DNA of 64,000 nt from Streptomyces sp. NBC_01294 (GTDB taxonomy: Bacteria; Actinomycetota; Actinomycetes; Streptomycetales; Streptomycetaceae): positions 7,965,501 through 8,029,500 of the forward strand of contig NZ_CP108423.1 in the NCBI RefSeq assembly GCF_035917235.1, written 5' to 3'. Shown here in pieces: positions 16,139 to 24,910 of the stretch. The position numbers and the translations under genes were made by a program. The number at the start of each line of letters is the position of its first letter. Position 1 is the first letter of the stretch. The notes under the pieces were generated by a model. That model had not been told where the DNA came from. It made no database searches and worked only from the letters and a program-made list of their open reading frames with translations.

Positions 16139-17921
16139 CGCTGTGCTCCGGGATCTCGGGGTGGAGGTCTGCGTGGGCGGCCAGGAGGGCGCGTTCGACC
16201 AGCGCGGCCTGCGCGGCTACGGTCGGGGCGGCGAAGAAGTCGGCGAGGGAGAGCTCTACGCCGAGTTCCTCCCGCAGGTCTTCGGTGACGGCGAGGGCGA
16301 GGAGGGAATGGCCGCCGACGAGGAGGAACTCGTCCTCGGCGCGGGTGACCTCGATGCCCAGTGCCTGGCTCCACACCGCGGCGACGGCCTGTTCCAGCGG
16401 TGTCATCCGCGCCGCCGGCTGGTCGGCGGGCTGATTCCCGGCGGCGTGCGCGCGTCCGGTGAGCGCGCGCCGGTCGACCTTGCCGGCCGGGGTGAGGGGA
16501 AGCCGCTCCAGCACGGTGACCGCGTCGGGAACCAGGTGGGCCGGCAGGACTGCGGTGAGCCGCTCGCGCAGTGCCGCGCCGTGGGGCACGGGGCCGGGCG
16601 CGGCAACGACGAACGCGACGAGGCGTGCCTCGGGGGAGCCGGCGCCGTCGACGGTGACGGCGGCGTCGTCCACGTCCGGCTGCTGGCGGAGGGCGTGTTC
16701 GACCTCGGCGGGTTCGATGCGGAAGCCGCGGACCTTCACCTGGTCGTCGTTGCGGCCGTGGAACCGGAGGATGCCGTCGGGCCGGAGGGAGACGATGTCG
16801 CCCGTACGGTAGAGCCGCCCGTCGGCGGCGGGATGCTCGACGAACCGTTCGGCGGTGAGTGCGGGCAGGCCCGTGTATCCGTGGGCGAGCCTGCTGCCGC
16901 CGATCCACAGTTCGCCCCGGTCGCCGTCGGCCACCGGGTGACCGTCGGCGTCCAGGACGTGCGCCGTGGCCCCGGCGACGGGCCTGCCGATCGGTATGGG
17001 GCCCTCGCAGTCCTGCGCGGTGACCCGGTGGGCGGTGGCGAAGGTGGTCGTCTCGGTCGGCCCGTAGCCGTTGACGAGCTCCAGCCAGGGGAAGGCGGTG
17101 AGCACCTCACGGGCCTGTGCTGCAGCCATCGCCTCGCCGCCCACGACGACCGAGCGGAGCTGGGCGAAGACGCGGGAGCGGCGGGCGGCGAGCTGGTGGA
17201 AGAGGGCCGTGGTGAAGAACGCCACCGTCACGCCGTGCCGCTCGACGTGCCGGGCCAGGTCCTCCAGGGAGGGCCGCTGCTCGGTGCAGACGACGACTGC
17301 GGCGCCGTTGGCGAGCGCTGCCCAGACTTCGAACGTCGAGGCGTCGAAGGTCATGGACGAGTGGAACAGGACGCGGTCGCGGCCGGTGAGGGTGACGTAA
17401 CCGGGTCCGGTGACCAGCTCGGCGATGGCCCGGTGCGGCACGAGAACGCCCTTGGGGCGGCCGGTGGAACCGGAGGTGAACATGATGAATGCCGGGCTGT
17501 CCGGGTCGGACTCGTCGACCGGCCGACCGGTCGTGAGCGGCTCCTCGGGCAGGGCGAGCACGGGGCCGGGAAACGTGGCCGCGTCCAGCAGCTTCGCGTC
17601 GCCGACGGTGAGCTTCACCTCCGCGTCCGCGATCATCGCCTCGGTGCGCGGGCGGGGCTGGGCGGGATCCAGCGGCACGCACACGGCTCCCGCCAGCCAC
17701 AGCCCGAGCTGCGCCACGATCGTGCGGGACGAGCGCGTCGTCAGGAGCGCCACCCGGTCGCCGCGCGTCACGTGGTGTTCGCGCAGGTGTGCCGCGAGAG
17801 CGCGGCCGGCCTGGAGGAGACGGCCGTAGGTGAGGGTGGTGTCGCCGTCCACGACGGCGAGGGCGTCGGGGGTGAGTCCGGCGTGCCGCGCGACGAGTGC
17901 CGGCAGGGCGGTGGGCGTCAT
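16128..17921 (-). CDS. NRPS: adenylation and carrier domains
   Basis: A 597-residue A-PCP protein. Core motifs are complete: A3 FTSGSTGRPKGV, A5 NGYGPTETTT, A7 YRTGDIVSLRPDG, A8 FHGRNDDQVKVRGFRIEP and A10 with lysine (TPAGKVDRRAL). The carrier serine lies in EFLLVGGHSLLAL. Aligned by eye to GrsA, the ten specificity residues read DAFFVGGTFK, eight of ten as in the known valine code DAFWIGGTFK, so valine or another branched aliphatic residue is likely. The gene starts one base after the stop of the previous NRPS gene. There is no condensation domain, so it must hand over to the next protein. Confidence 0.85.
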   Translation of the reverse strand: MTPTALPALVARHAGLTPDALAVVDGDTTLTYGRLLQAGRALAAHLREHHVTRGDRVALLTTRSSRTIVAQLGLWLAGAVCVPLDPAQPRPRTEAMIADAEVKLTVGDAKLLDAATFPGPVLALPEEPLTTGRPVDESDPDSPAFIMFTSGSTGRPKGVLVPHRAIAELVTGPGYVTLTGRDRVLFHSSMTFDASTFEVWAALANGAAVVVCTEQRPSLEDLARHVERHGVTVAFFTTALFHQLAARRSRVFAQLRSVVVGGEAMAAAQAREVLTAFPWLELVNGYGPTETTTFATAHRVTAQDCEGPIPIGRPVAGATAHVLDADGHPVADGDRGELWIGGSRLAHGYTGLPALTAERFVEHPAADGRLYRTGDIVSLRPDGILRFHGRNDDQVKVRGFRIEPAEVEHALRQQPDVDDAAVTVDGAGSPEARLVAFVVAAPGPVPHGAALRERLTAVLPAHLVPDAVTVLERLPLTPAGKVDRRALTGRAHAAGNQPADQPAARMTPLEQAVAAVWSQALGIEVTRAEDEFLLVGGHSLLALAVTEDLREELGVELSLADFFAAPTVAAQAALVERALLAAHADLHPEIPEHSDVH

Positions 17922-17922
17922 G

Positions 17923-19869
17923 TCAGGCTCCTTCCGGGCGCGCAGTCAGGCGCTGGTCGAGGAGGGCGGCGAACGCCCGCAGGTCGGTGCTGCGCAGCAG
18001 CTCGGGGGCGCGCAGGCGTACTCCGGTCTCGCGTTCGACGGTTGCCAGCAGCCGTGCGGCGACCATGGAGGTGCCGCCGGCGTCGGTGAAGTTGTCACCG
18101 AGGCCGGTTCCGGGCCGGCCGAGGAGTTCGCGCACGGTCGTCAGCACCAGCCGCTCGGTGGCGGTGGCGGCGGCGGCAAGGTCGTCGGCGAGGTCGCCCG
18201 TGGTGGTGCTCCTGGGCGGCACCGTGGCCTGGGACCCGGACTGGGCCTGGGCTGCCAGGGCGGGGCGATCCACCTTGCCGTTGGCGTCGAGCGGGAAGCC
18301 GTCGACGATCCGAACGGCGGTGGGGACGGCCTGCTCGGGGAGCCAGGCCCGGACCGCGGCGAGGAGATCCCCGGCAGGGGGTTCGGCGCCGTCGGCGGGC
18401 CGTACGTGTGCGACGAGGCGACCGTGGCCGGAGCTGTCGCGCAGCACGGTGACGACCGCGGTGCGTACCCGGGGGTCCTGCTCGAAGGCGGCTTCCACCT
18501 CGACCGGTTCGATCCGCACCCCGCTGATCTTCACCTGGTCGTCGAGGCGGCCGAGGAAGTCCAGGCTGCCGTCGGCGTTCATCCGTACCCGGTCGCCGGT
18601 GCGGTAGAGGCGGTCGACCGCGGGCAGCGCCAGTTCTTGCGGAGGGGCGGTGAACCGGCGTGCGGTGAGTTCGGGGTCAAGATAGCCGAGCGCCAGGCAG
18701 TGGCCGCCGACGCGCAGTTCACCCTCCTGCCCGCGGGCGACGGGGCGGCCCTCGACGTCCGTGACCACGAGGGTGACGCCCGGCAGCGCGGTGCCGATGG
18801 GCGGCGGGGCCTGGTCGCCGGCCTCCGGGTCGGTGCCGCGCATGGTGTGGGTGGTGGTGACGACGGTGGCTTCCGCGGGGCCGTAGGCGTTGTGGACGGT
18901 CGCGGTGACGTCGGCGGCGGGGCGGCGGCGCATGCGGTCGCCGCCGACCACGAGGTGACGTAGCTTCAGGTCCTGCGGCCACGGCCGGTCCAGGAGCGGT
19001 TCCACGGTGGGGGTGGCCGCCACGGCGTGGGTGAGGGCGGTGTCACGCCACCAGTCGGTGAGCACGTGCGAGTCCCAGCGGGTGTCGTCCGGGGCCGGGA
19101 CGAGGGCGGCGCCCGAGGTCAGGGCGGCCCACAGTTCCAGCAGGTGCGGGTCGAACGCGACACCGATGAGCAGGGACTGGCGGTCGCCCGGTGCGAGGCC
19201 GGTCTCGGCCCGGTACCAGTCGAGGGCGACGGAGAGCGAGGACTCGGCCACGGCGACCGCCTTGGGGCGGCCGGTGGAACCGGAGGTGAGGACGGCGTAC
19301 AGGGCGCCTTCGGGTGCGCGCCGGGTGCCACGGACGGAGTCGGAGAAGGCCGCCACCGCGGCGGCCGGGGCGTTGACGCCGTCAGTGGGCAGCAGCAGCG
19401 GGAAGTGCTCCCCGCCGCGGTGTTCCGCGGGAAGGACATCGGGGTCGCCGATGAGGCAGGCGACGTCGAGGTCCTCGGTGACGGCCTGGATGCGGCGTTC
19501 GCCGGGGCGGGGGCCGAGCGGCAGGTAGACGGCGCCGAGCCGGGCGAGCGCGACGGCGGTCACCACGAGGGCGGTGGACCGGTCGAGGCAGACGCCGACC
19601 AGGTCACCGGGCCGGACACGATCGGCCAGGTCGGCGGCGACCAGGGCGGCCGCCGCGTCGAGGTCCTGGTACGTCCAGATCTGTGTGCGGTCGATCACTG
19701 CCGGGGCCTGCGGGGTACGCCGGGCCCAGTCCTCGAAGCGGGCGAGCACCCGGGTCGGTTCGGCGGAGGGGCCATGGGCGATGCTCAGCGAGGTGTCGGT
19801 GACGAGGCCGGTGTCGAAGAGCATGGCGGGGACGGCGGGGATGGCGGGCGCGGTCGGGGACTGGGTCAT
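17923..19869 (-). CDS. NRPS: adenylation and carrier domains
   Basis: A 648-residue A-PCP protein starting MTQSPTAPAIPAV. A3 (LTSGSTGRPKAV), A5 (NAYGPAEATV), A7 (YRTGDRVRMNADG), A8 (FLGRLDDQVKISGVRIEP) and A10 (DANGKVDRPAL) are present, so it should activate an amino acid. The specificity residues read by eye are roughly DPLAVGAVVK, which I cannot match to a known substrate. The carrier motif is unusual: DAGGTSMVA, with Thr before the phosphopantetheine serine. Its start overlaps the stop of the preceding gene by one base (TGATG). No condensation domain. Confidence 0.8.
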   Translation of the reverse strand: MTQSPTAPAIPAVPAMLFDTGLVTDTSLSIAHGPSAEPTRVLARFEDWARRTPQAPAVIDRTQIWTYQDLDAAAALVAADLADRVRPGDLVGVCLDRSTALVVTAVALARLGAVYLPLGPRPGERRIQAVTEDLDVACLIGDPDVLPAEHRGGEHFPLLLPTDGVNAPAAAVAAFSDSVRGTRRAPEGALYAVLTSGSTGRPKAVAVAESSLSVALDWYRAETGLAPGDRQSLLIGVAFDPHLLELWAALTSGAALVPAPDDTRWDSHVLTDWWRDTALTHAVAATPTVEPLLDRPWPQDLKLRHLVVGGDRMRRRPAADVTATVHNAYGPAEATVVTTTHTMRGTDPEAGDQAPPPIGTALPGVTLVVTDVEGRPVARGQEGELRVGGHCLALGYLDPELTARRFTAPPQELALPAVDRLYRTGDRVRMNADGSLDFLGRLDDQVKISGVRIEPVEVEAAFEQDPRVRTAVVTVLRDSSGHGRLVAHVRPADGAEPPAGDLLAAVRAWLPEQAVPTAVRIVDGFPLDANGKVDRPALAAQAQSGSQATVPPRSTTTGDLADDLAAAATATERLVLTTVRELLGRPGTGLGDNFTDAGGTSMVAARLLATVERETGVRLRAPELLRSTDLRAFAALLDQRLTARPEGA

Positions 19870-22800
19870 CACGACTCCGTGGAAAGGGCGGTGGTGGCGA
19901 GGGCGTCGGCCTGGTCGGCGAGCACGGGGTTGCGGAAGAGCACCTTCAACGGCGGGCGGGTGCCCAGCCGGGGCTCCAGCCAGGCGGCCAGCTCGGCGGC
20001 CAGCAGGGAATGGCCCCCGCTGTGGAAGAAGTGGGAGCGGGCGTCGAAGCGGCTGTGGCCGAGCACCTTGCGCCAGCCTTCGGTGAGCAGAGCCGTCATC
20101 GGATCGTCCGACACCGCGGACACCGCGGACACCGCGGACACCGCGGACACCGCGGACACCGCGGACACCGCGGACACGGCGGTGGCCGTAGGCCCGGGCT
20201 CGGCGCTGGTTCCGGGCTGGGACGTCGCGGCGTCGTCGGGGTCGAGCGCCGCCGCTCGGCGCGACAGAGCCGTACGGTCGGGCTTGCCGCCGGCGAGGGT
20301 CGGCATGCTGTCCAGCCGTGCCCACCGGGCGGGCACGAGGGGGCCGGGCAGGCGGCGGCTCAACTCGGCGTGCAGCGCCTTCTCGTCGAAGGCCGCGCCG
20401 TCGGCTCGGTCTTGGAGGAAGCCGACGAGCCTGGGCCCGCCGGGGCTCTCCCGGTCCAGTACGACGGCGCAGGACCGCCCGCCCAGAGCCGCGGACGCCG
20501 CCGCCTCGATCTCCTCCAGCTCGATGCGGTGACCGCGCAGCTTGACCTGGTTGTCGCGCCGCCCGAGGAAGTACAGCAGACCGTCCAGACCGCGGTAGCC
20601 GAGGTCGCCGGTCAGGTAGACACGCTGCCCGTCGAGTGCGTCGACGGTGACGAACCGGGCGGCCGTCGCCTCCGCGTTGCCCGCGTAGCCCTCGGCGAGA
20701 CCGGGCCCGGCGACGGCGAGTTCGCCGACCGCGCCGGACGGCAGCGGGCGGTGGTGGGCGTCCAGGACGTGGACCCGCTCGCCCGGGAGCTCGGTGCCCA
20801 GGGGGATCTCGGCGCCCTCGGCAAGGGCGTCGCGGGAGATCTCGTGGACGGTCGAGCTGATGGCCGCCTCCGTGACGCCGTACACGTTGAGCACGGTGGC
20901 GTCGGTGTCGGCGAGGACGCCGTGCAGTGCCTCCACGGGCAGGCGCTCGCCGCCGAGGACCAGGAGCCTGGGCGCCCAGCTCCCGTCACGCAGCGGGGGA
21001 CGCAGGTCCTCGCGGGTGGCGAGGAAGTAGCTGGTGGGCAGGTTGGCTACGGTGACCCGGGCGGACGCCAGCAGTTCGGCGAGCTCCGCGCCCGTGGGCA
21101 CCTCGTACTCGGGCAGGACCAGGCAGGCACCGGCGTGCAGAGCCGGCAGCACCTCCTCGAGCGCCACGTCGAAGGACGGCTGGGCGAACATCAGGACCCG
21201 GTCCGAGGTGGTGAGGCCGAACCGGTCGGCGGCCGCCGTCAGATGGTGCACCAGCGCCGCGTGGCCGACGGCGACCGGCTTCGGCGTCCCGGTGGAGCCC
21301 GAGGTGTGGATGACGTAGGCGGTGCCGGGAAGTTCGGCCGTTCCGCGCGCGGGGGGCAGGACCGGCGCGTCGATCCGGGCGGTCGGCAGTGCTTCCGGCA
21401 GGGCCGGGGTGCCGTCACCGGTGAGGACCAGCGCAGGGGCGAGCCGCTCCAGCAGCAGCCCGAGCCGGGCCGGCGGATCGGACGGGGACAGCGGGCAGTA
21501 GACGGCGCCGGTCCGCAGGCATGCGAGCAGGGCGACGAGCGAGTCGGTCCCTCTGGGCAGGACCACGGCCACCGGCCGGCCGGCCGTCACACCGGCGGCG
21601 CGCAGTCGCTCGGCGAGCGAGCCGACGCGGTCGTCGAGTTCGCCGTAGGTGAGCCGGCGGGCTCCGCACAGCAGGGCCGGCTGCGACGGGTGGTGCGCGG
21701 CCACGGGATCCAGCGGATCGCGGTCGGCCGGAACGGGCACGGGCTCGGCGGCCGGCTCCACGGCGGTCGGTACCAGTTCGGCCAGGGGAGTCTCGGGGCT
21801 GTCGAGATAGGCGCGCAGCAGGTCCAGGAAGCGGCCGGAGAGCAATCGGGCGACGTCTTCGCCGAAGAGGTCCACGTCGTAGTCCCAGACCAGGGTCATA
21901 CCGGGCGAGCCGTGGCGCGGGGTGACGCCGCGACGGTCGTCCGGGAGCAGGACCACGTCGAGGTCGAAGCGGGTGGTGCCGGTGTTGAAGCCCTCGAAGA
22001 GGGTGATGTCGAGACCGGGTATGTCGATCTCGGGCAGCGGTGCGTCGTGGGCGCTGAACATGACGGAGAAGAGGGGGTTGTCGGCGCCGGAGGTGTGCAT
22101 GCCGAGCGCCCGGGTCAGCTCCTGGACCGGTACGTCCTGGTGCGGCAGAGCCCGGATGAGGGTGTCGGTGACCTCGTCCATGGTGTCCTGGGCGGGGGCG
22201 GCGCCGTCCAGGGCGAGCGGCAGCGGGATGGTGTTGACGAACATGCCGACGGCGTCCTCGTAACCGAGGGGGCGGTTGCCGACGGCGGTGCCGATGACCA
22301 TCCGGGAGCGGCCGCTGTGCCGGCGCAGGAGTTCGGCGAACAGCCCCAGGAGCGTGGAGAAGGGGGTGAGGCCGCGTGAACGGGCGTGTCCGCGCAGGTG
22401 TTCGGCGAGATCGGCGCCGATCGTCTGGCGCAGCTGTCCGCCGTGGTGCTTGCGGCGGGCACCGGGGCGGGTCAGGCCCGGGAGCGGCAGGTCGTGCTGC
22501 TGGTCGTGCAGTTCGGCCCGCCAGAAGTCGAGCGATTCGGGCGCGTACGCGGCCTCGGTCCGCTCCAGGACGTGGTCCGCGTAGGACGAGGCGGGCGGGA
22601 GCTCGAGGGTCTCGCCGAGGACGTGGGCGCGGTATACGCGGAAGACGTCGTCGAGCAGGATCGCGAAGGAGTGCCCGTCGTGGATCAGGTGGTGCTCGAC
22701 GTGGATCAGCCGGTGGTGGCGCTCGGCCAGTCGTACGAGCGTCCAGCGGATCAGCGGCGCCTCGAACGTGTCGAGCGGTGTCTCGGCCTCGGTACGCAGG

Positions 22801-23090
22801 AGACGGGCGAATGCCGCCTCGGGGTCCTCCTCCGTGCCGAGGTCGATCGTGTGCAGCCTCGGCGCACACTGCGGCGCGACCCGCTGCGCCGGTACGGACC
22901 CGGCGGAGGCGACGAGTTCGAGCCGCAGACCGGGGTGGCGCGCCAAGGTGGCGTCGAGCCCCCGGCGCAGCGCCTCGGTGTCGAGCGTGCCCCACAGGTC
23001 CAGTGAGGCGGTGAAGTTGTAGGCGCGACTGCCGGGCTGCATCTGCTCGTGCAGCCAGACGATCTCCTGCGAGGAGGAGAGGGGAAGCAT
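19869..23090 (-). CDS. NRPS: condensation, adenylation, carrier module
   Basis: A 1073-residue complete module, starting MLPLSSSQEIVWLHEQMQPG. The condensation domain carries HHLIHDG at 133-139. The adenylation domain has A3 (IHTSGSTGTPKPV), A5 (NVYGVTEAAI), A7 (YLTGDLGYRGLDG), A8 (FLGRRDNQVKLRGHRIEL) and the A10 lysine (LAGGKPDRTAL). The specificity code by eye is DVENVGVISK, closest to DMENLGLINK known from formyl-hydroxyornithine loading in coelichelin; this is only a hint. A repeat-encoded (Ala-Val-Ser)8 linker joins the A and carrier domains (FFHSGGHSLLAAEL). It is the first NRPS gene after a 330-base gap, so transcription of the coupled block probably starts before it. Confidence 0.85.
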   Translation of the reverse strand: MLPLSSSQEIVWLHEQMQPGSRAYNFTASLDLWGTLDTEALRRGLDATLARHPGLRLELVASAGSVPAQRVAPQCAPRLHTIDLGTEEDPEAAFARLLRTEAETPLDTFEAPLIRWTLVRLAERHHRLIHVEHHLIHDGHSFAILLDDVFRVYRAHVLGETLELPPASSYADHVLERTEAAYAPESLDFWRAELHDQQHDLPLPGLTRPGARRKHHGGQLRQTIGADLAEHLRGHARSRGLTPFSTLLGLFAELLRRHSGRSRMVIGTAVGNRPLGYEDAVGMFVNTIPLPLALDGAAPAQDTMDEVTDTLIRALPHQDVPVQELTRALGMHTSGADNPLFSVMFSAHDAPLPEIDIPGLDITLFEGFNTGTTRFDLDVVLLPDDRRGVTPRHGSPGMTLVWDYDVDLFGEDVARLLSGRFLDLLRAYLDSPETPLAELVPTAVEPAAEPVPVPADRDPLDPVAAHHPSQPALLCGARRLTYGELDDRVGSLAERLRAAGVTAGRPVAVVLPRGTDSLVALLACLRTGAVYCPLSPSDPPARLGLLLERLAPALVLTGDGTPALPEALPTARIDAPVLPPARGTAELPGTAYVIHTSGSTGTPKPVAVGHAALVHHLTAAADRFGLTTSDRVLMFAQPSFDVALEEVLPALHAGACLVLPEYEVPTGAELAELLASARVTVANLPTSYFLATREDLRPPLRDGSWAPRLLVLGGERLPVEALHGVLADTDATVLNVYGVTEAAISSTVHEISRDALAEGAEIPLGTELPGERVHVLDAHHRPLPSGAVGELAVAGPGLAEGYAGNAEATAARFVTVDALDGQRVYLTGDLGYRGLDGLLYFLGRRDNQVKLRGHRIELEEIEAAASAALGGRSCAVVLDRESPGGPRLVGFLQDRADGAAFDEKALHAELSRRLPGPLVPARWARLDSMPTLAGGKPDRTALSRRAAALDPDDAATSQPGTSAEPGPTATAVSAVSAVSAVSAVSAVSAVSAVSDDPMTALLTEGWRKVLGHSRFDARSHFFHSGGHSLLAAELAAWLEPRLGTRPPLKVLFRNPVLADQADALATTALSTES
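20110..20181 (-). repeat. 9-bp tandem repeat in the A-PCP linker
   Basis: Seven perfect copies of gacaccgcg and one imperfect copy lie head to tail. Read on the minus strand they encode a flexible (Ala-Val-Ser) linker of about 24 residues. Copy changes would alter linker length in three-residue steps without breaking the frame. Confidence 0.9.
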
Positions 23091-23420
23091 GGGCGATCCC
23101 TGAGGTTGTCGGGTCGGACTCCGGTGCCGGTCACGGTCGTGTCCGGTGGTCGTGCGGGCGGATTCGCGGGTCGCGCGGCGCCGCTTTCTGCGTGGGGGAT
23201 GCCGTGGAGGGAAGCTCGGGTGCGCGGCGGCGTGGGCTGCGCTGCGGTGCGGTGTGCCGGGTGGTGCGGTGTGGTGTGCCGGTGGTGCGGGCTGCCTGTG
23301 AGCGCCGGCGCGGGGTGGCCGCGGGGCGGTGACGCGCCCGGGGGCGCCGGAGTCGGGCATCCTGGGTGCCGCCGTGGGACGCGGGGACCTGCGGCGGAGG
23401 GGCGGCGGCGGGCGGTGGGG
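23091..23420. promoter_or_regulatory. gap inside the NRPS cluster
   Basis: These 330 bases between the stand-alone condensation gene and the first full module hold no recognisable gene. The DNA is extremely G-rich on one strand (runs of ggtgcggtgtg), and a promoter for the coupled NRPS block may lie here. A Shine-Dalgarno for the next gene is not obvious. Confidence 0.35.
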
Positions 23421-24733
23421 TCACTGCACGGTGGGCTCCGAGGGGCGCAGCGCGTGGGTGAGCGCCTCGAACGCCCGCTGCGCGGTCTCGTCGTCGAGCA
23501 CCGCCCGGTCCCACACCATCCGCAGGCGGATCTCCGCTCCCTGGGTGATGGAGACGGCGAAGGGACCGCGGACCGGTCGGCCGTCGACGTGGACCTCCCG
23601 TCCCTCGACACCGGCCAGCACGAGCGGCGGGCGACGGTTGTCGTCGTCCACGGTGAGCAGTCCGTCGAGGCCTCCGGTCCAGCCCGAGCCGGCGGCCCGC
23701 GCGGCCGTCACGATCGCGTCGAACGGTACGTCGGCCCGGTCGAGGTCGTCCCACCACGCGTCGGCCGTCGCCTCCGAGCCGGTTCCGGTGCCGGGCTCGT
23801 CGCCGGTTCCGTAGTCGGTGTCGGCCGGGAAGACGAGGGTGTTGAGGAAGCAGCCGACGACCGGCTCCGCTCCAGGGGGACGGCCGCCCCACGGGTAGCC
23901 GAGCGGGACCGTGCGGCCGCGTCCGTACAGCTCGCGGGCTGCGGAGCGGCAGGCGTCGAGCAGTCCGGGGAAGGACACGCCGCCGTCGTACGCGGGCAGC
24001 CGGGCCTGCGCGGCTCCACTGGGCCGGGTGCCCTCGGGCACGCGGGCCGGACTGGGCGCCGGAGCGTGGGCATGCAGCGTGCGCAGCCGGTCAGCCCAGT
24101 ACGCGGCCGCTTCGGGCGTCTCCGCCCTTTCCTCGGCGGCGAGTTGACGCAGGACCGCGTCCCGGTACGCGGCGAGTTCGCCTTCCGTCTCCCTGGCGCG
24201 GCGTGGGAATCGGTGGCCTCCTCGCTGTAGGCGGCGCCGAGCTCGTCGACGATCCGCGCCAGCGAACGGCCGTCGCAGACGGCGTGGTCCAGGGCGACGG
24301 CGAGGATCTCCTCCTCGCGCTCCTCGTCGCGTACGAGGAAGAGCCGCAAGGGGGGACCCTGGGCATCCCAGGATTCCAGAGCGCGACGGAGCGCGTCGGC
24401 GGGCGACTCTCCCGGTACGAGGGCCGGCCGGGTCACGCCGACGTCCGGATCGGCGACGCACAGGACGGGAGTGCCTCGGACGACGGCGGGCCGTGAGCGC
24501 AGGGCCGTGTGCCGTGCGGCGAGCCTGGACGCCGCTGCCTGCAGGCGTTCGGGGTCGATGGTTCCGTGAGGGAACGCGAAGAACATCGGCACCACGTCGG
24601 GGCGTCCCGACGGGTCCAGCGAACGCACCAGCAGGAAGCGGCGCTGTGCTCCGGTGACCGGCAGCACGCTGTCGGACCGGTCGCCGGTGAGGCGCCGGTA
24701 GCGGGCCAGGTACTGACTCGTGATGCTGCGCAC
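23421..24733 (-). pseudogene. stand-alone condensation-domain protein, frameshifted
   Basis: From a GTG start the frame reads RSITSQYLARYRRLTGDRSD and then a condensation N-half with LDHAVCDGRSLARIVDELG, where the usual HHxxxDG is DHxxxDG (second His, Asp and Gly kept). Near 24190-24205 the coding frame shifts, and the C-half continues (GELAAYRDAVLRQLAAEERA, VVGCFLNTLVFPAD, GAEIRLRMVWDRAVLDDE). Together they make about 437 residues, a full condensation domain. The break may be a one-base indel; if it is a sequencing error the gene is intact. It lies between the exporter and the modules. Confidence 0.65.
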
Positions 24734-24866
24734 GTGGTCCTCTGTGTCGTGGCCGCGGTCGCGCGGAACGCCGGCGCGGCCCTTGCGGGTATGGCGGTGT
24801 GGTCGGTGGCGGCGGGCGGTGCCCGCGCAGGGGTCGTCCTTGGCGGCAGATGGTGGCCGGGCGGCG

Positions 24867-24910
24867 GTCAGCCCGTGGTCAGCCCGTGGTCAGCCGGTGG
24901 TCAGCCGGTG
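24867..24910 (+). repeat. four tandem copies of an 11-bp unit
   Basis: The unit gtcagcc(c/g)gtg is repeated four times and overlaps the last codons and stop of the minus-strand exporter gene. Copy-number change would alter its C-terminus or where it stops. Confidence 0.85.

Noticed and set aside
20110-20181. Array of repeats as CRISPR
   Set aside because: Nine-base head-to-tail units without spacers, inside a coding linker; no cas genes anywhere.
20010-22379. Long plus-strand frame inside the NRPS module
   Set aside because: Antisense shadow of the C-A-PCP gene, whose motifs are complete.
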